DNA of 64,000 nucleotides, taken from assembly GCF_040655735.1 (NCBI RefSeq), contig NZ_JBFAKK010000007.1, positions 186,001-250,000 on the forward strand, written 5' to 3'. A program made the position numbers and the translations under genes. The notes beneath the pieces are model-generated. The model was given only the letters and a program-made list of their open reading frames with translations. It searched no databases and had not been told where the DNA came from. Source of the DNA: Phytomonospora sp040655735. GTDB lineage: Bacteria > Actinomycetota > Actinomycetes > Mycobacteriales > Micromonosporaceae. This document shows positions 14,413 to 22,077 of the stretch, in pieces (positions within the stretch are counted from its first letter, which is position 1; each line of letters opens with the position of its first letter).

Positions 14413-15159
14413 GTGCCTAAGCCGTGGTGGAAGAGAAAAGGCCTGCGCGTCACCCTCGTGATCGTGATCGTCCTCGGCGGACTCCTCGTCCTCACCGACC
14501 GCATCGCCGCGTCGGTCGCCGAGGACAAGGTCGCCGGACTGATCGCTCAGGAGGCCGGCAACCAGGGCGTCACGATGACGACCGAGCCGGACGTCGACAT
14601 GGGCGGCTGGCCCTTCATCACGCAGGTCTTCGGCGGTGAGTACAAGCAGATCGACATCGCCTTCCGCGACATCACCGCCCAGGGCGTCAACCTCCCCGAG
14701 CTCAACGTGCACGCCGCCAACGTCCTCGCCGAGATGACCGACGTCCTCAACGGTTCCGGGCCCGTCGTCGCGCAGCGCATGACCGCCGACGCGCGCCTCA
14801 CCTTCGAGTCGATCTCCGACACCCTCGCGCAGACCAACACGCCCGTCGAGCTCAGCGCCGAGGGCGAGCAGCTCGTCGTCAAATCCACCCTCGACGTCTT
14901 CGGCACGCAGATCCCCGTGCAGGGCAAGGCGAGCATCGAGATGGCCGAGAACGCCGTGCGCGTCACCATCTCCGAGATGAGCGCCGACGGCGTGCAGGTC
15001 CCACCCGGCGGTGAAGGACTCATCCAGGAGTTCGCCGGCGGCCTCAGCAAGGAGATCCCGCTGCCGCCGCTGCCCTACAACCTCGAACTGACCGACGTGC
15101 GCGTCGAGCCCGACGCGGTCGTCCTGTCCGCCTCGGCCTCCGAGGTCCCGCTCGTCTGA
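14413..15159 (+). CDS. lmeA: LmeA-like phospholipid-binding protein (DUF2993)
   Basis: A 248-residue exported protein with an N-terminal signal-anchor (RVTLVIVIVLGGLLVLTDRI) and a DUF2993 domain: ASVAEDKVAGLIAQ, DVDMGGWPFITQVFGGEYKQ and NVHAANVLAEM are typical. In mycobacteria LmeA binds phospholipids and supports lipomannan elongation in the periplasm; the exact role here is inferred. The start is a GTG after AAGGAG at 14398-14403. The 3' end overlaps the convergent AraC-type gene by 85 bp. Proximity to glnR repeats the mycobacterial gene order. Confidence 0.8.
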   Translation: MPKPWWKRKGLRVTLVIVIVLGGLLVLTDRIAASVAEDKVAGLIAQEAGNQGVTMTTEPDVDMGGWPFITQVFGGEYKQIDIAFRDITAQGVNLPELNVHAANVLAEMTDVLNGSGPVVAQRMTADARLTFESISDTLAQTNTPVELSAEGEQLVVKSTLDVFGTQIPVQGKASIEMAENAVRVTISEMSADGVQVPPGGEGLIQEFAGGLSKEIPLPPLPYNLELTDVRVEPDAVVLSASASEVPLV

Positions 15160-16085
15160 GCCCGGCGGAACTCGCCCGGCCGCACGCCCTTGAGGCGCGT
15201 GAAGGCCGCCGAGAGGGCGTAGCCGTCGCTGTAGCCGACCCGCCGCGCGATGGCACCGATGGTGTCATCGCTGCGGCGCAGCCTCTCGGCGGCCAGCCAC
15301 ACCCGCCAGCTCGTCAGGTAGGCCATCGGCGGCTCGCCGACCAGGTCGCTGAAGCGCTTGGCCAGGCCCGCCCGCGACACGCCGACCTTCGCGCCGAGTT
15401 CGGCGACGGTCCACGCGCGCGCCGGATCGTCGTGGATGAGGCGCAGCGCCGCGCCGACCACCGGGTCGCCGAACGCGCGGTACCACCCGGGCGCGTCGGC
15501 GCCGGCGCTGTCGAACCAGGTGCGCAGCGTCGAGACGAGCAGCAGGTCGAGCAGGCGGTCGAGGACGGCCTGCTGGCCCGGGCGGTCGACGGCGACCTCC
15601 CGCATCACCAGCGACATCACCGGGTCCCCCGACGGGTCGGCGGGGACCACCAGCACACGCGGGAGGGTGTCGAGCAGGCGGTCGCACACATCGTCGCGCA
15701 GCTGGTAGCCGCCGCTGAGGAGGATGTCGGCCGCGTCGACGCGCGCGCCCCACACGCGCGGCCCCATGTAGATCATCTCGGGCAGGTCGCCGCCCGACTC
15801 GTCGGTGCAGACCTCGGCCGACTCGATGATGATGCGCGGGTCGGTGGCCGGCGAGTCGGCGACCACGTACGGGTCCGGGCCGCGCACGATCGCCACGTCG
15901 CCGGGGCCCAGCCGCAGCGGCTCGGTGTCGCCGGTGACGACCCAGCCGCCGCCCCGGGCCATGGCCAGGACGGTCAGCGCGTTCCCGTCGGCGAAGCGGA
16001 GGGCCCACGGCGGGTCGACCAGCGACTGGCAGAAGACCGCCCCGCGGGCTCGGGTGTCGGAGAGGATTGTCTCTAGAGCGTCCAC
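15075..16085 (-). CDS. AraC-family transcriptional regulator with cupin sensor
   Basis: A 336-residue regulator. Residues 1-170 form an AraC-ligand-binding/cupin domain (PPWALRFADGNALTVLAMARGG, LGPGDVAIVRG); residues 215-315 hold two helix-turn-helix motifs (WTVAELGAKVGVSRAGLAKRF; DTIGAIARRVGYSDGYALSAAF). The start is a GTG at 16085. The last ~28 residues are antisense to the end of lmeA. It is transcribed away from the NmrA-like gene at 16152, the classical arrangement of AraC regulators that control a neighbouring oxidoreductase. A perfect inverted repeat lies across its start codon. Confidence 0.85.
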   Translation of the reverse strand: MDALETILSDTRARGAVFCQSLVDPPWALRFADGNALTVLAMARGGGWVVTGDTEPLRLGPGDVAIVRGPDPYVVADSPATDPRIIIESAEVCTDESGGDLPEMIYMGPRVWGARVDAADILLSGGYQLRDDVCDRLLDTLPRVLVVPADPSGDPVMSLVMREVAVDRPGQQAVLDRLLDLLLVSTLRTWFDSAGADAPGWYRAFGDPVVGAALRLIHDDPARAWTVAELGAKVGVSRAGLAKRFSDLVGEPPMAYLTSWRVWLAAERLRRSDDTIGAIARRVGYSDGYALSAAFTRLKGVRPGEFRRAQTSGTSEAEADRTTASGSTRTSVSSRL

Positions 16086-16099
16086 CCCTTGGACGCTCT
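16075..16099 (+). promoter_or_regulatory. Perfect 9-bp inverted repeat at the AraC/NmrA divergent region
   Basis: AGAGCGTCC (16075-16083) and GGACGCTCT (16091-16099) are separated by seven bases and overlap the GTG start of the AraC gene. It may be an operator for autoregulation or of the divergent oxidoreductase gene, or a 5' hairpin in the AraC message. Confidence 0.5.
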
Positions 16100-16151
16100 C
16101 ACATCGAACCTGGATTTGGGGCTATTGGCCGTCCAAGTGTGATGGAGTTCC

Positions 16152-16964
16152 ATGTTCTACATGACCTATCTCGTTCTGGGCGCGACCGGCAAGACCGGCC
16201 GCCACGTGGTTTCCAGCCTCACCGCCCGCGGCGCCGAGGCGCGCCCCGCCTCCCGTGCCACCGGCTTCGACCTGACCGATCCGGCCACCTGGGACGCCGC
16301 CCTCGAAGGCGTCACCGGCGCCTACATCGTCGAGACCACCGAACACCCCACCCTCCCCGGCGAGTTCGCGGCGCGCGCCGTCGCCGCCGGAGTGCGCAGG
16401 CTGGTGTTCCTCTCGGCCCGTCTCACCCACCCGACCCAGCTGCCCGGCATCGAAGGCCGCGAGAAAGGCGTCGTCGACTCCGGCGCCGAGTGGACCATCC
16501 TGCGCCCGGCGTGGTTCACGCAGAACGTCACCGAGCTGGGGATGTTCAGCGAACCGCTGGCCGCCGACGGTGTCCTGTCACTGCCGACCGGCCAGGGCCG
16601 CGAACCCTTCATCGACACGCGCGACATCGCCGACGTCGTCGCCGCGGTCCTGCTGGAGGACGGGCACCAGGGGAAACTCTACGAACTGACCGGACCCAGG
16701 GCGCTGACGTTCACCGAACTGATCGACGGCTACGCCGAGGCCACGGGCAAGGACGTCCGCTACCAGGCCATCAGCGAGGAGGACTACGTCGCGGGGCTGC
16801 TCAAGGAGGGCATGTCCGACGAGGAGGCCGCGTTCATGGCGACCATGCTCGCCGAACTGCGGGAGAGCCGGGGCGCCGAGCTGACGACGACGGTGCGGGA
16901 CGTGCTGGGGCGCGAGCCGCGCGACGTGACGGAGTGGCTGGGGGAGCTGCGGAGCGCGCGGTAG
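16152..16964 (+). CDS. NmrA-like NAD(P)-binding oxidoreductase
   Basis: A 270-residue atypical short-chain dehydrogenase of the NmrA/QOR2 type. It begins with a dinucleotide-binding fold (YLVLGATGKTGRHVV), lacks a usual YxxxK catalytic pair, and has the NmrA-like core (RLVFLSARLTHPTQLPGIEG, WTILRPAWFTQNV, EPFIDTRDIADVVAAVL). These proteins reduce quinones or act as redox sensors. ATG 16152 follows GGAG; a second ATG three codons later is possible. Divergent from an AraC regulator that probably controls it. Confidence 0.8.
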   Translation: MFYMTYLVLGATGKTGRHVVSSLTARGAEARPASRATGFDLTDPATWDAALEGVTGAYIVETTEHPTLPGEFAARAVAAGVRRLVFLSARLTHPTQLPGIEGREKGVVDSGAEWTILRPAWFTQNVTELGMFSEPLAADGVLSLPTGQGREPFIDTRDIADVVAAVLLEDGHQGKLYELTGPRALTFTELIDGYAEATGKDVRYQAISEEDYVAGLLKEGMSDEEAAFMATMLAELRESRGAELTTTVRDVLGREPRDVTEWLGELRSAR

Positions 16965-17197
16965 GCGGGGTAGGGGGCGCAGGGCAGGCGGGGCATGGGG
17001 CGCTCGCCTGCCCTCTGCCGCAGCCCTTCGCGCCGAGCGCCCACGCCCCCGCGTGCAGCCCGGTCGCATCCCCCACCCCGAACCCCACCCCCGCAACACC
17101 CCGAAACCCCCCGCAACCTTCCCGTATCGAGTACCCGCGCCCCCACCCACCGAGACGCCCCTGGTCCAGTGCTGCTCAGCGTGCTAACGTCGGCGCC

Positions 17198-17284
17198 ATG
17201 CGTACGCCTTCGCCCTTGCTGACGAAGCGGCGTGCGATCGATTACTGCAAGATCGCCGCCTGCCTTTGTCGCCCCGGCCGCTGA
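17198..17284 (+). CDS. Poly-cysteine leader peptide (attenuator uORF) upstream of the sulfurtransferase
   Basis: A 28-residue peptide starting MRTPSPLLTKRRAIDY and ending in CRPGR, with three Cys (positions 17, 22 and 24) close to its end. Its sequence matches the actinobacterial putative leader peptides found before sulfur genes (L-T-K-R-R...C...CR pattern). Poly-Cys short ORFs are known in mycobacteria to act as cysteine-responsive attenuators: ribosome stalling when Cys-tRNA is scarce changes downstream expression. It lies 154 bp before the sulfurtransferase ATG; a small hairpin (17332-17349) lies between. No clear Shine-Dalgarno precedes the ATG, so it may be leaderless. Confidence 0.8.
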   Translation: MRTPSPLLTKRRAIDYCKIAACLCRPGR

Positions 17285-17331
17285 CCGGCCGCTTCTGCGT
17301 GCGCTCTTAAACCCCACCGCGCTCCGCCGTA

Positions 17332-17349
17332 CGTGCGAAATCTCGCACG
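17332..17349 (+). promoter_or_regulatory. Small hairpin between leader peptide and sulfurtransferase
   Basis: CGTGCGA pairs with TCGCACG around a four-base loop (AATC). It lies in the untranslated stretch after the poly-Cys leader and could be one arm of an attenuation structure. The alternative pairing cannot be drawn with confidence by eye. Confidence 0.4.
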
Positions 17350-17438
17350 CGATTCGGCGCACCCGGTGTCCTGTGTCCCGCACGCAGTTCCCGCCCGGTT
17401 GATCCTCGTCATTCGAAAACATCAACCGAAGGACCACA

Positions 17439-18299
17439 ATGAGTCGCGACAACGTGCTCGTCTCCGCCCAATGGGCCGAGGAGAACCTCAACACGCCCGG
17501 CATCGTCTTCGTCGAGGTCGATGAAGACACCGCCGCCTACGACCGCAACCACATCCCGGGCGCGGTCAAGCTCGACTGGAAGACCGACCTGCAGGACCCC
17601 GTTCGCCGCGACTTCGTCAACCGGGCGCAGTTCTCCGCGCTGCTCTCATCGCGCGGCATCGGCAACAACGACATCGTGATCCTCTACGGCGGCAACAACA
17701 ACTGGTTCGCCGCCTACGCCTACTGGTACTTCAAGCTCTACGGCCACCTCGACGTGCGCCTGCTCGACGGCGGCCGCAAGAAGTGGGAGCTCGACGACCG
17801 CCCCCTGACCGGCGACGCCGTGACCCGCCCGGAGACCAACTACGAGGCCAAGTCCCCCGACAACAGCATCCGCGCGTTCCGTGAGGACGTGGTGAAGGCG
17901 ATCGGCGAGGAGAACCTCGTCGACGTCCGCAGCCCCGACGAGTACTCCGGCCGCCTGCTGGCGCCGGCGCACCTTCCGCAGGAGCAGTCGCAGCGCGCGG
18001 GGCACATCCCGACCGCGCTGAGCGTCCCGTGGTCGAAGGCCGCCAACGCCGACGGCACTTTCAAGTCGGACGACGAGCTGCGCGACCTGTACGGGGAGGC
18101 CGGACTCGACGGCTCGAAGTCGACGATCGCCTACTGCCGTATCGGCGAGCGCTCCTCGCACACGTGGTTCGTGCTGCGGGAGCTGCTCGGGCACGCCCAG
18201 GTCCGCAACTACGACGGTTCCTGGACCGAGTACGGCTCGCTGGTCGGCGTGCCGATCGCGCTGGGCGACGAGCCCGGGAAGGTCGAGGTGGACGCATGA
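17439..18299 (+). CDS. Thiosulfate sulfurtransferase (rhodanese), CysA/SseA type
   Basis: A 286-residue two-domain rhodanese that moves sulfur from thiosulfate or another donor to thiophilic acceptors. The inactive N-terminal rhodanese domain (WAEENLNTPGIVFVEVDEDT, YDRNHIPGAVKLDWKTDLQ) is followed by the active one, whose catalytic Cys lies in AYCRIGERSSHTWF. The length and motifs match actinobacterial CysA/SseA proteins. ATG after AAGGAC. The stop overlaps the SseC start by 4 bp. The poly-Cys leader upstream suggests induction when cysteine is low. Confidence 0.9.
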   Translation: MSRDNVLVSAQWAEENLNTPGIVFVEVDEDTAAYDRNHIPGAVKLDWKTDLQDPVRRDFVNRAQFSALLSSRGIGNNDIVILYGGNNNWFAAYAYWYFKLYGHLDVRLLDGGRKKWELDDRPLTGDAVTRPETNYEAKSPDNSIRAFREDVVKAIGEENLVDVRSPDEYSGRLLAPAHLPQEQSQRAGHIPTALSVPWSKAANADGTFKSDDELRDLYGEAGLDGSKSTIAYCRIGERSSHTWFVLRELLGHAQVRNYDGSWTEYGSLVGVPIALGDEPGKVEVDA

Positions 18300-18631
18300 G
18301 CGCCCTCGCACAGCACCAGCAGGTAGCGGCGGGCTGCGGCGCGCCGGACCAGGCGGCTCCGCTTCCGGCGTCGGTCGACCTGGAGAAGGAGACCGTGATC
18401 ACGGGTGTGGTCAATGTGGACGGTACGGCGGTCTCGGGCGCGTACGTGCGTCTGCTCGACTCGTCGGGTGAGTTCACCGCCGAGGTGGTGACCTCCCCGG
18501 AGGGCGTCTTCCGCTTCTTCGCCGCGCCGGGCACGTGGACGCTGCGTGCGCTTGCCCGCGCCGGTGAAGGTTCGACCGAGATCACCGCGACGACGGGCCA
18601 GAACGACGTCACGGTGACCCTCGCTGATTGA
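18296..18631 (+). CDS. sseC: SseC-like DUF1416 protein
   Basis: A 111-residue DUF1416 protein (EKETVITGVVNVDGTAVSGA, YVRLLDSSGEFTAEVVTSPE, GVFRFFAAPGTWTLRALA), a beta-sandwich-like fold that accompanies the CysA/SseA sulfurtransferase across actinomycetes. Its biochemical role is not established; a partner in sulfur transfer is usually assumed. The start ATG lies within the sulfurtransferase stop (ATGA), so translation is coupled. Few cysteines (one, GCGAP). Confidence 0.88.
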   Translation: MSALAQHQQVAAGCGAPDQAAPLPASVDLEKETVITGVVNVDGTAVSGAYVRLLDSSGEFTAEVVTSPEGVFRFFAAPGTWTLRALARAGEGSTEITATTGQNDVTVTLAD

Positions 18632-18760
18632 CCCTCCTCCCTGGGTCTGTCGCGGCGGCCCCGCACCGGATTGTGAGGTTTCCGGTCGCGGGGTCGCTGT
18701 CTGTGCTCCTTAATCCGCCCTTAAGGCGCGGATCGGCTCTGTCGACATAGGATGATCAAG

Positions 18761-18797
18761 CGACGGTCGATCGTCCACTTCGGACGGTCGAGCGTCG
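18761..18797 (+). promoter_or_regulatory. Long imperfect inverted repeat upstream of the SGNH hydrolase
   Basis: 18761-18776 and 18782-18797 form a 16-bp stem with two mismatches around ACTTC, followed by TTT, 40 bp before the hydrolase ATG. It may end read-through from the sulfur operon or serve as an operator or leader hairpin. Confidence 0.5.
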
Positions 18798-18837
18798 TTT
18801 CATCGTGTACGACCAGGGAAACGACAAGGAGCCCCAC

Positions 18838-19626
18838 ATGCGCTTTCGCGCCCTTGCCGCACTGTCCACAATGGCCGTCGCCGCTTCGGTATCGGTGCTG
18901 GCCGCGACCCCCGCGCAGGCCATGCCGTTGCAGTACGCCGCGCTCGGCGACTCCTACGCCTCCGGTGTCGGAGCCGGCGACTACCAGTCGGGCAACGACT
19001 GCTACCGGTCCGCGCACGCCTACTCCCAGCAGATCGCCTGGCAGCTGAGCGAAACGCTGTGGTTCGACGCCTGTTCGGGCGCCAAGACCGCCGACGTCTC
19101 GGCCAACCAGCTCTCACACCTCAGCGGCGCCGTCGAGCACGTCACCGTCGGTGTCGGCGGTAACGACGTCGGCTTCTCGACGGTCCTGGGCGCCTGCGCC
19201 GGAACCGACACGGCCCTGTGCCTGAGCGTCGTGGAGGGCGCCAAGGCGCAGATCCGCGACGTCCTCCCGGGCCGACTCGACGCCCTCTACAGCGAGATCA
19301 GCGCGCGGGCCACGCAGGCGTCGATCGTCGCCGTCGGCAACCCGCGCCTGTTCAGCGGCGCCACCTGCGCGGCGTCCCTGGCCATCACGCCCGAGGAGCA
19401 GACCGCGCTCAACGAGGCCGCCGACCTCCTGGCGGAGACGACCAAGACGGTCGCGACCGCTCACGGCTTCGGGTTCGCCGACCCGCGCGACGCCTTCATC
19501 GGCCACGCGGTGTGCAGCGCCGACCCGTACATCCTCGGCTACGTGCCCGGGTCCAATGTGGAGTCGTTCCACCCGACCCGCGCGGGCCAGGACGCCTACA
19601 CCGACGTCGTGCTGGCGAAGCTCTAG
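18838..19626 (+). CDS. Secreted SGNH/GDSL-family lipase or esterase
   Basis: A 262-residue exported hydrolase. The signal peptide (MRFRALAALSTMAVAASVSV, cleavage after AQA near residue 28) is followed by all SGNH blocks: GDSYASG with nucleophile Ser39, the oxyanion Gly and Asn (GVGGNDVGF), and the Asp/His-containing block near the end (SFHPTRAGQ). Six cysteines in the mature part are placed as in Streptomyces secreted lipases with three disulfides. ATG 18838 has an AAGGAG site; an upstream GTG at 18805 is less likely. Probably attacks lipid or acyl-ester substrates outside the cell. Confidence 0.9.
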   Translation: MRFRALAALSTMAVAASVSVLAATPAQAMPLQYAALGDSYASGVGAGDYQSGNDCYRSAHAYSQQIAWQLSETLWFDACSGAKTADVSANQLSHLSGAVEHVTVGVGGNDVGFSTVLGACAGTDTALCLSVVEGAKAQIRDVLPGRLDALYSEISARATQASIVAVGNPRLFSGATCAASLAITPEEQTALNEAADLLAETTKTVATAHGFGFADPRDAFIGHAVCSADPYILGYVPGSNVESFHPTRAGQDAYTDVVLAKL

Positions 19627-19637
19627 ATCCGTGCGAC

Positions 19638-19674
19638 ACAGCCCCACCCCCGACTGCCGCGGGGGTGGGGCTGT
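19638..19674 (+). terminator. Bidirectional terminator between convergent genes
   Basis: A 14-bp perfect stem, 19638-19651 with 19661-19674, and a 9-base loop, 12 bp after the hydrolase stop and 3 bp before the stop of the minus-strand CGNR gene. Confidence 0.85.
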
Positions 19675-19676
19675 TC

Positions 19677-20201
19677 TCATGCGTCGGTCCTATGCCGCGA
19701 CGTGTACGCGCGAACCTTCGCGCGATTGCCGCAGACGCGCATGCTGCACCACCGACGTGTCCGGCTGCGCGTGGCGTCCCAGAACACCCAGCCGCATTCG
19801 TGGTCGGGGCACTGTTTGAGCCGCCGCCAGTCGCCCGAGGCCACCGTCATCGCCCAGGCCGCCGCGATCTTCGCGACGGCGCCCTCGGCGCGCAGCGGGT
19901 CGGCGGGTTCCGGGTCGCCGCCGATCCGGACCGTCAGCGGAGCCCTCGCGAGGACTGCCTCGGCAGCGGCGATCTCGGCCGGATTCGCCTGACCGTCGTT
20001 GTCGAGCAGCAGGCGGGCGCGCAGGCCGGCCCGCAAGGTCAGCAGGTCGGCGAAGGCGGTCTCGGCGGTGTCGCCCAGTTCGTGCGTTTCGAGCCATCCG
20101 GCCATGCCCTCGACAGTGGAGAAGACGTCCGTGCGCTCCTCGACGTCGAGGGTGTTGGCGAAGTCGAGGATCAAGCTCGCTGAAACCGATGGGTCCAACA
20201 T
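19677..20201 (-). CDS. CGNR zinc-finger / ABATE-domain regulator
   Basis: A 174-residue protein of the DUF1470 type: an N-terminal ABATE domain (LDFANTLDVEERTDVFSTVE, ...LRAGLRARLLLDND) and a C-terminal CGNR zinc finger, CPDHEC followed by WCSMRVCGNRAKVRAY. Such proteins are presumed stress-response transcription regulators. It starts at ATG 20201 and is divergent from an MFS transporter; the AT-rich gap between them contains nested inverted repeats, so it probably controls the transporter and itself. Confidence 0.85.
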   Translation of the reverse strand: MLDPSVSASLILDFANTLDVEERTDVFSTVEGMAGWLETHELGDTAETAFADLLTLRAGLRARLLLDNDGQANPAEIAAAEAVLARAPLTVRIGGDPEPADPLRAEGAVAKIAAAWAMTVASGDWRRLKQCPDHECGWVFWDATRSRTRRWCSMRVCGNRAKVRAYTSRHRTDA

Positions 20202-20205
20202 GCTT

Positions 20206-20256
20206 CCATCTAATCACATAGCCGGTTAGTATCACACCACCTAACGATTTAGATGG
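20206..20256 (+). promoter_or_regulatory. Nested inverted repeats in the CGNR/MFS divergent promoter region
   Basis: CCATCTAA (20206-20213) is the inverse of TTAGATGG (20249-20256); inside it GTTAG (20224-20228) is the inverse of CTAAC (20241-20245). The stretch is much more AT-rich than its surroundings. It is a good candidate operator for the CGNR regulator. Confidence 0.55.
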
Positions 20257-20275
20257 CGTGACTGGAGTTCCCCCC

Positions 20276-21565
20276 ATGACCCCCACGATGGCGCAGAAGA
20301 CGCCGACGGCCTCGAGAAACGCCCCGATCCTCGTTGCCTTCACCGCGGTCACGAACCTCGCCGACGGTGTCCTTCGCGTTGCCCTTCCCCTGATGGCCGT
20401 CGCTCTGACGAGCTCCCCGGCGCAGGTCGCCGCCGTCGGGTTCGCCCTGACGCTTCCCTGGCTCCTCGTGGCCCTGCACGTGGGCGTGCTGGTCGACCGC
20501 GTCGACCGCCGCATCCTCCTGACGATCGCCAATGTTCTGCGACTCGGCGCCGTCGCGGGCCTGCTCGCCTCCCTGGCGACCGACACCCTCACCATGCCCG
20601 TCCTCTACGCCGCGGCCCTCACCGTCGGCGTCACCGACGTGATCGCCTCAACGGCCCTGAACGCGATCGTCCCCTCGGCCGTCGACAGCGCCCGCCTCCC
20701 GAAGACCAATGCCTGGGTGGCCGGCGCCGAGACGGTGACGAACGAGTTCGCCGGCCCCGCCGTCGGCGGACTGCTGGTGGGCCTGGGCGCCGCGATCTCC
20801 CTGGGCGCCACCGCCGCCGCCTACGTCGTCGGGGTCCTGCTGGTCCTCTTCCTCGTCGGCACCTTCAAAGTCGCCCCCACCGCCGCCCCCGCCGCGAGCG
20901 CCGACGCCCCCCGCCGCTCCATCAACGGCGACATCCGCGAAGGCCTGCAGTTCCTCTGGCGCAACCGTCTCCTGTGGACGTTGACGGCGACCATCTCCGT
21001 GCTGATCATTTGCTGGAGCGGCTGGCTCGCACTGCTTCCTACCCTGGCGACCCGCGACCTCCACCTCAGTGGAATCGCCTACGGCCTGCTACTGAGCAGC
21101 ATCGGCGCCGGCGGCCTCCTCGGTGTCTTCCTCGCCGTGCCCCTCAACCGCCTCCTCGGCCGCCGGCTCACCCTCTTCGCCGACCTCATCGGAACCCTGG
21201 TGATGATGGCCATCCCGGCCCTCTTCCCCCACCCCATCCTCATCGGCCTCGCCGGCTTCGCCGGCGGCCTTGGCGGAACATTGTGGACGGTCACCAGCCG
21301 CACCATCACCCATCGCCTTGTCCCGCAGGACATGTACGGCCGCTACTCCGCCACCGCCCGCCTCATCAGCTGGGGAACCCTCCCGCTGGGAGCCGGCGCC
21401 GCAGGCCTCCTCGCCGAATACGCAGGTGTGCGGGTGACCTTCGGGGTGTTCGCCCTGATCGTCGTGGCCACGTTCGTGCCGTTCCTGCGCAACGTCAAGG
21501 AAGAAGCGCTGCCGCCGGAAGTCGAACGCGACGACAACGCCGAACCGGCGGTGGCGGCGGTGTGA
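20276..21565 (+). CDS. MFS efflux transporter
   Basis: A 429-residue major facilitator with about 12 membrane helices and a typical loop 2-3 motif (LVDRVDRRILL). The NAGE-like pattern (AWVAGAETVTNEFAGPAVGGLL) and LGATAAAYVVGVLLVLFLV resemble the drug/enterobactin exporter branch. ATG 20276 is chosen, with GGAG upstream; an in-frame GTG at 20258 is possible. Expression is probably controlled by the divergent CGNR protein. The exported compound cannot be told. Confidence 0.82.
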   Translation: MTPTMAQKTPTASRNAPILVAFTAVTNLADGVLRVALPLMAVALTSSPAQVAAVGFALTLPWLLVALHVGVLVDRVDRRILLTIANVLRLGAVAGLLASLATDTLTMPVLYAAALTVGVTDVIASTALNAIVPSAVDSARLPKTNAWVAGAETVTNEFAGPAVGGLLVGLGAAISLGATAAAYVVGVLLVLFLVGTFKVAPTAAPAASADAPRRSINGDIREGLQFLWRNRLLWTLTATISVLIICWSGWLALLPTLATRDLHLSGIAYGLLLSSIGAGGLLGVFLAVPLNRLLGRRLTLFADLIGTLVMMAIPALFPHPILIGLAGFAGGLGGTLWTVTSRTITHRLVPQDMYGRYSATARLISWGTLPLGAGAAGLLAEYAGVRVTFGVFALIVVATFVPFLRNVKEEALPPEVERDDNAEPAVAAV

Positions 21566-22041
21566 CGCGCGGCGGGGCGGGGTGGGGCTGGCGCGGGAGG
21601 ATGCGGCGGGCCGGCCCCGCCTCGCCGGTCCCTGCGGGGTGGGGTGGGACGGCGGCTCTCGCGTCCCAGCCGATCGCCCCGGACCGTCCACCGCCGACTG
21701 TCAACGCCGGATGGTGCGGCGGCGGTCTTGTGCACGACGGAACGACCACACCGGTCTGGTGCCGGCAGACGATGGTCCCGGATCGTCTCGTTGCGCTCGC
21801 GCGTTCGAGGATGGCTGGGCGGAACCTGGGCGCACCGCTGAGCGGCAGCTGTCGTGGCCGTGCGTTGGTGTGGCACCTGCCGCCCATGGTCGCCCGATCG
21901 GTGGACCAGCGACGTCTGCGGCGTCTTGCGATGTGACGCTGGCGGTGGGCTGCGGCTCCAAGCACGCGGGCCAGAGGTGAGACGAGCGCGCGGCACAGAC
22001 GGCAGGCAGCGGGGGCACAAAGGGGCGGCCCGGCCCAGCGC

Positions 22042-22077
22042 GTGGCGGTGGCGGTGGCGGTGGCGGTGGCGGTGGCG
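22042..22077 (+). repeat. Hexanucleotide microsatellite (GTGGCG)6
   Basis: Six perfect tandem copies of GTGGCG. Such a tract is prone to slippage and may vary between strains. It lies in the gene-free block. Confidence 0.9.
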
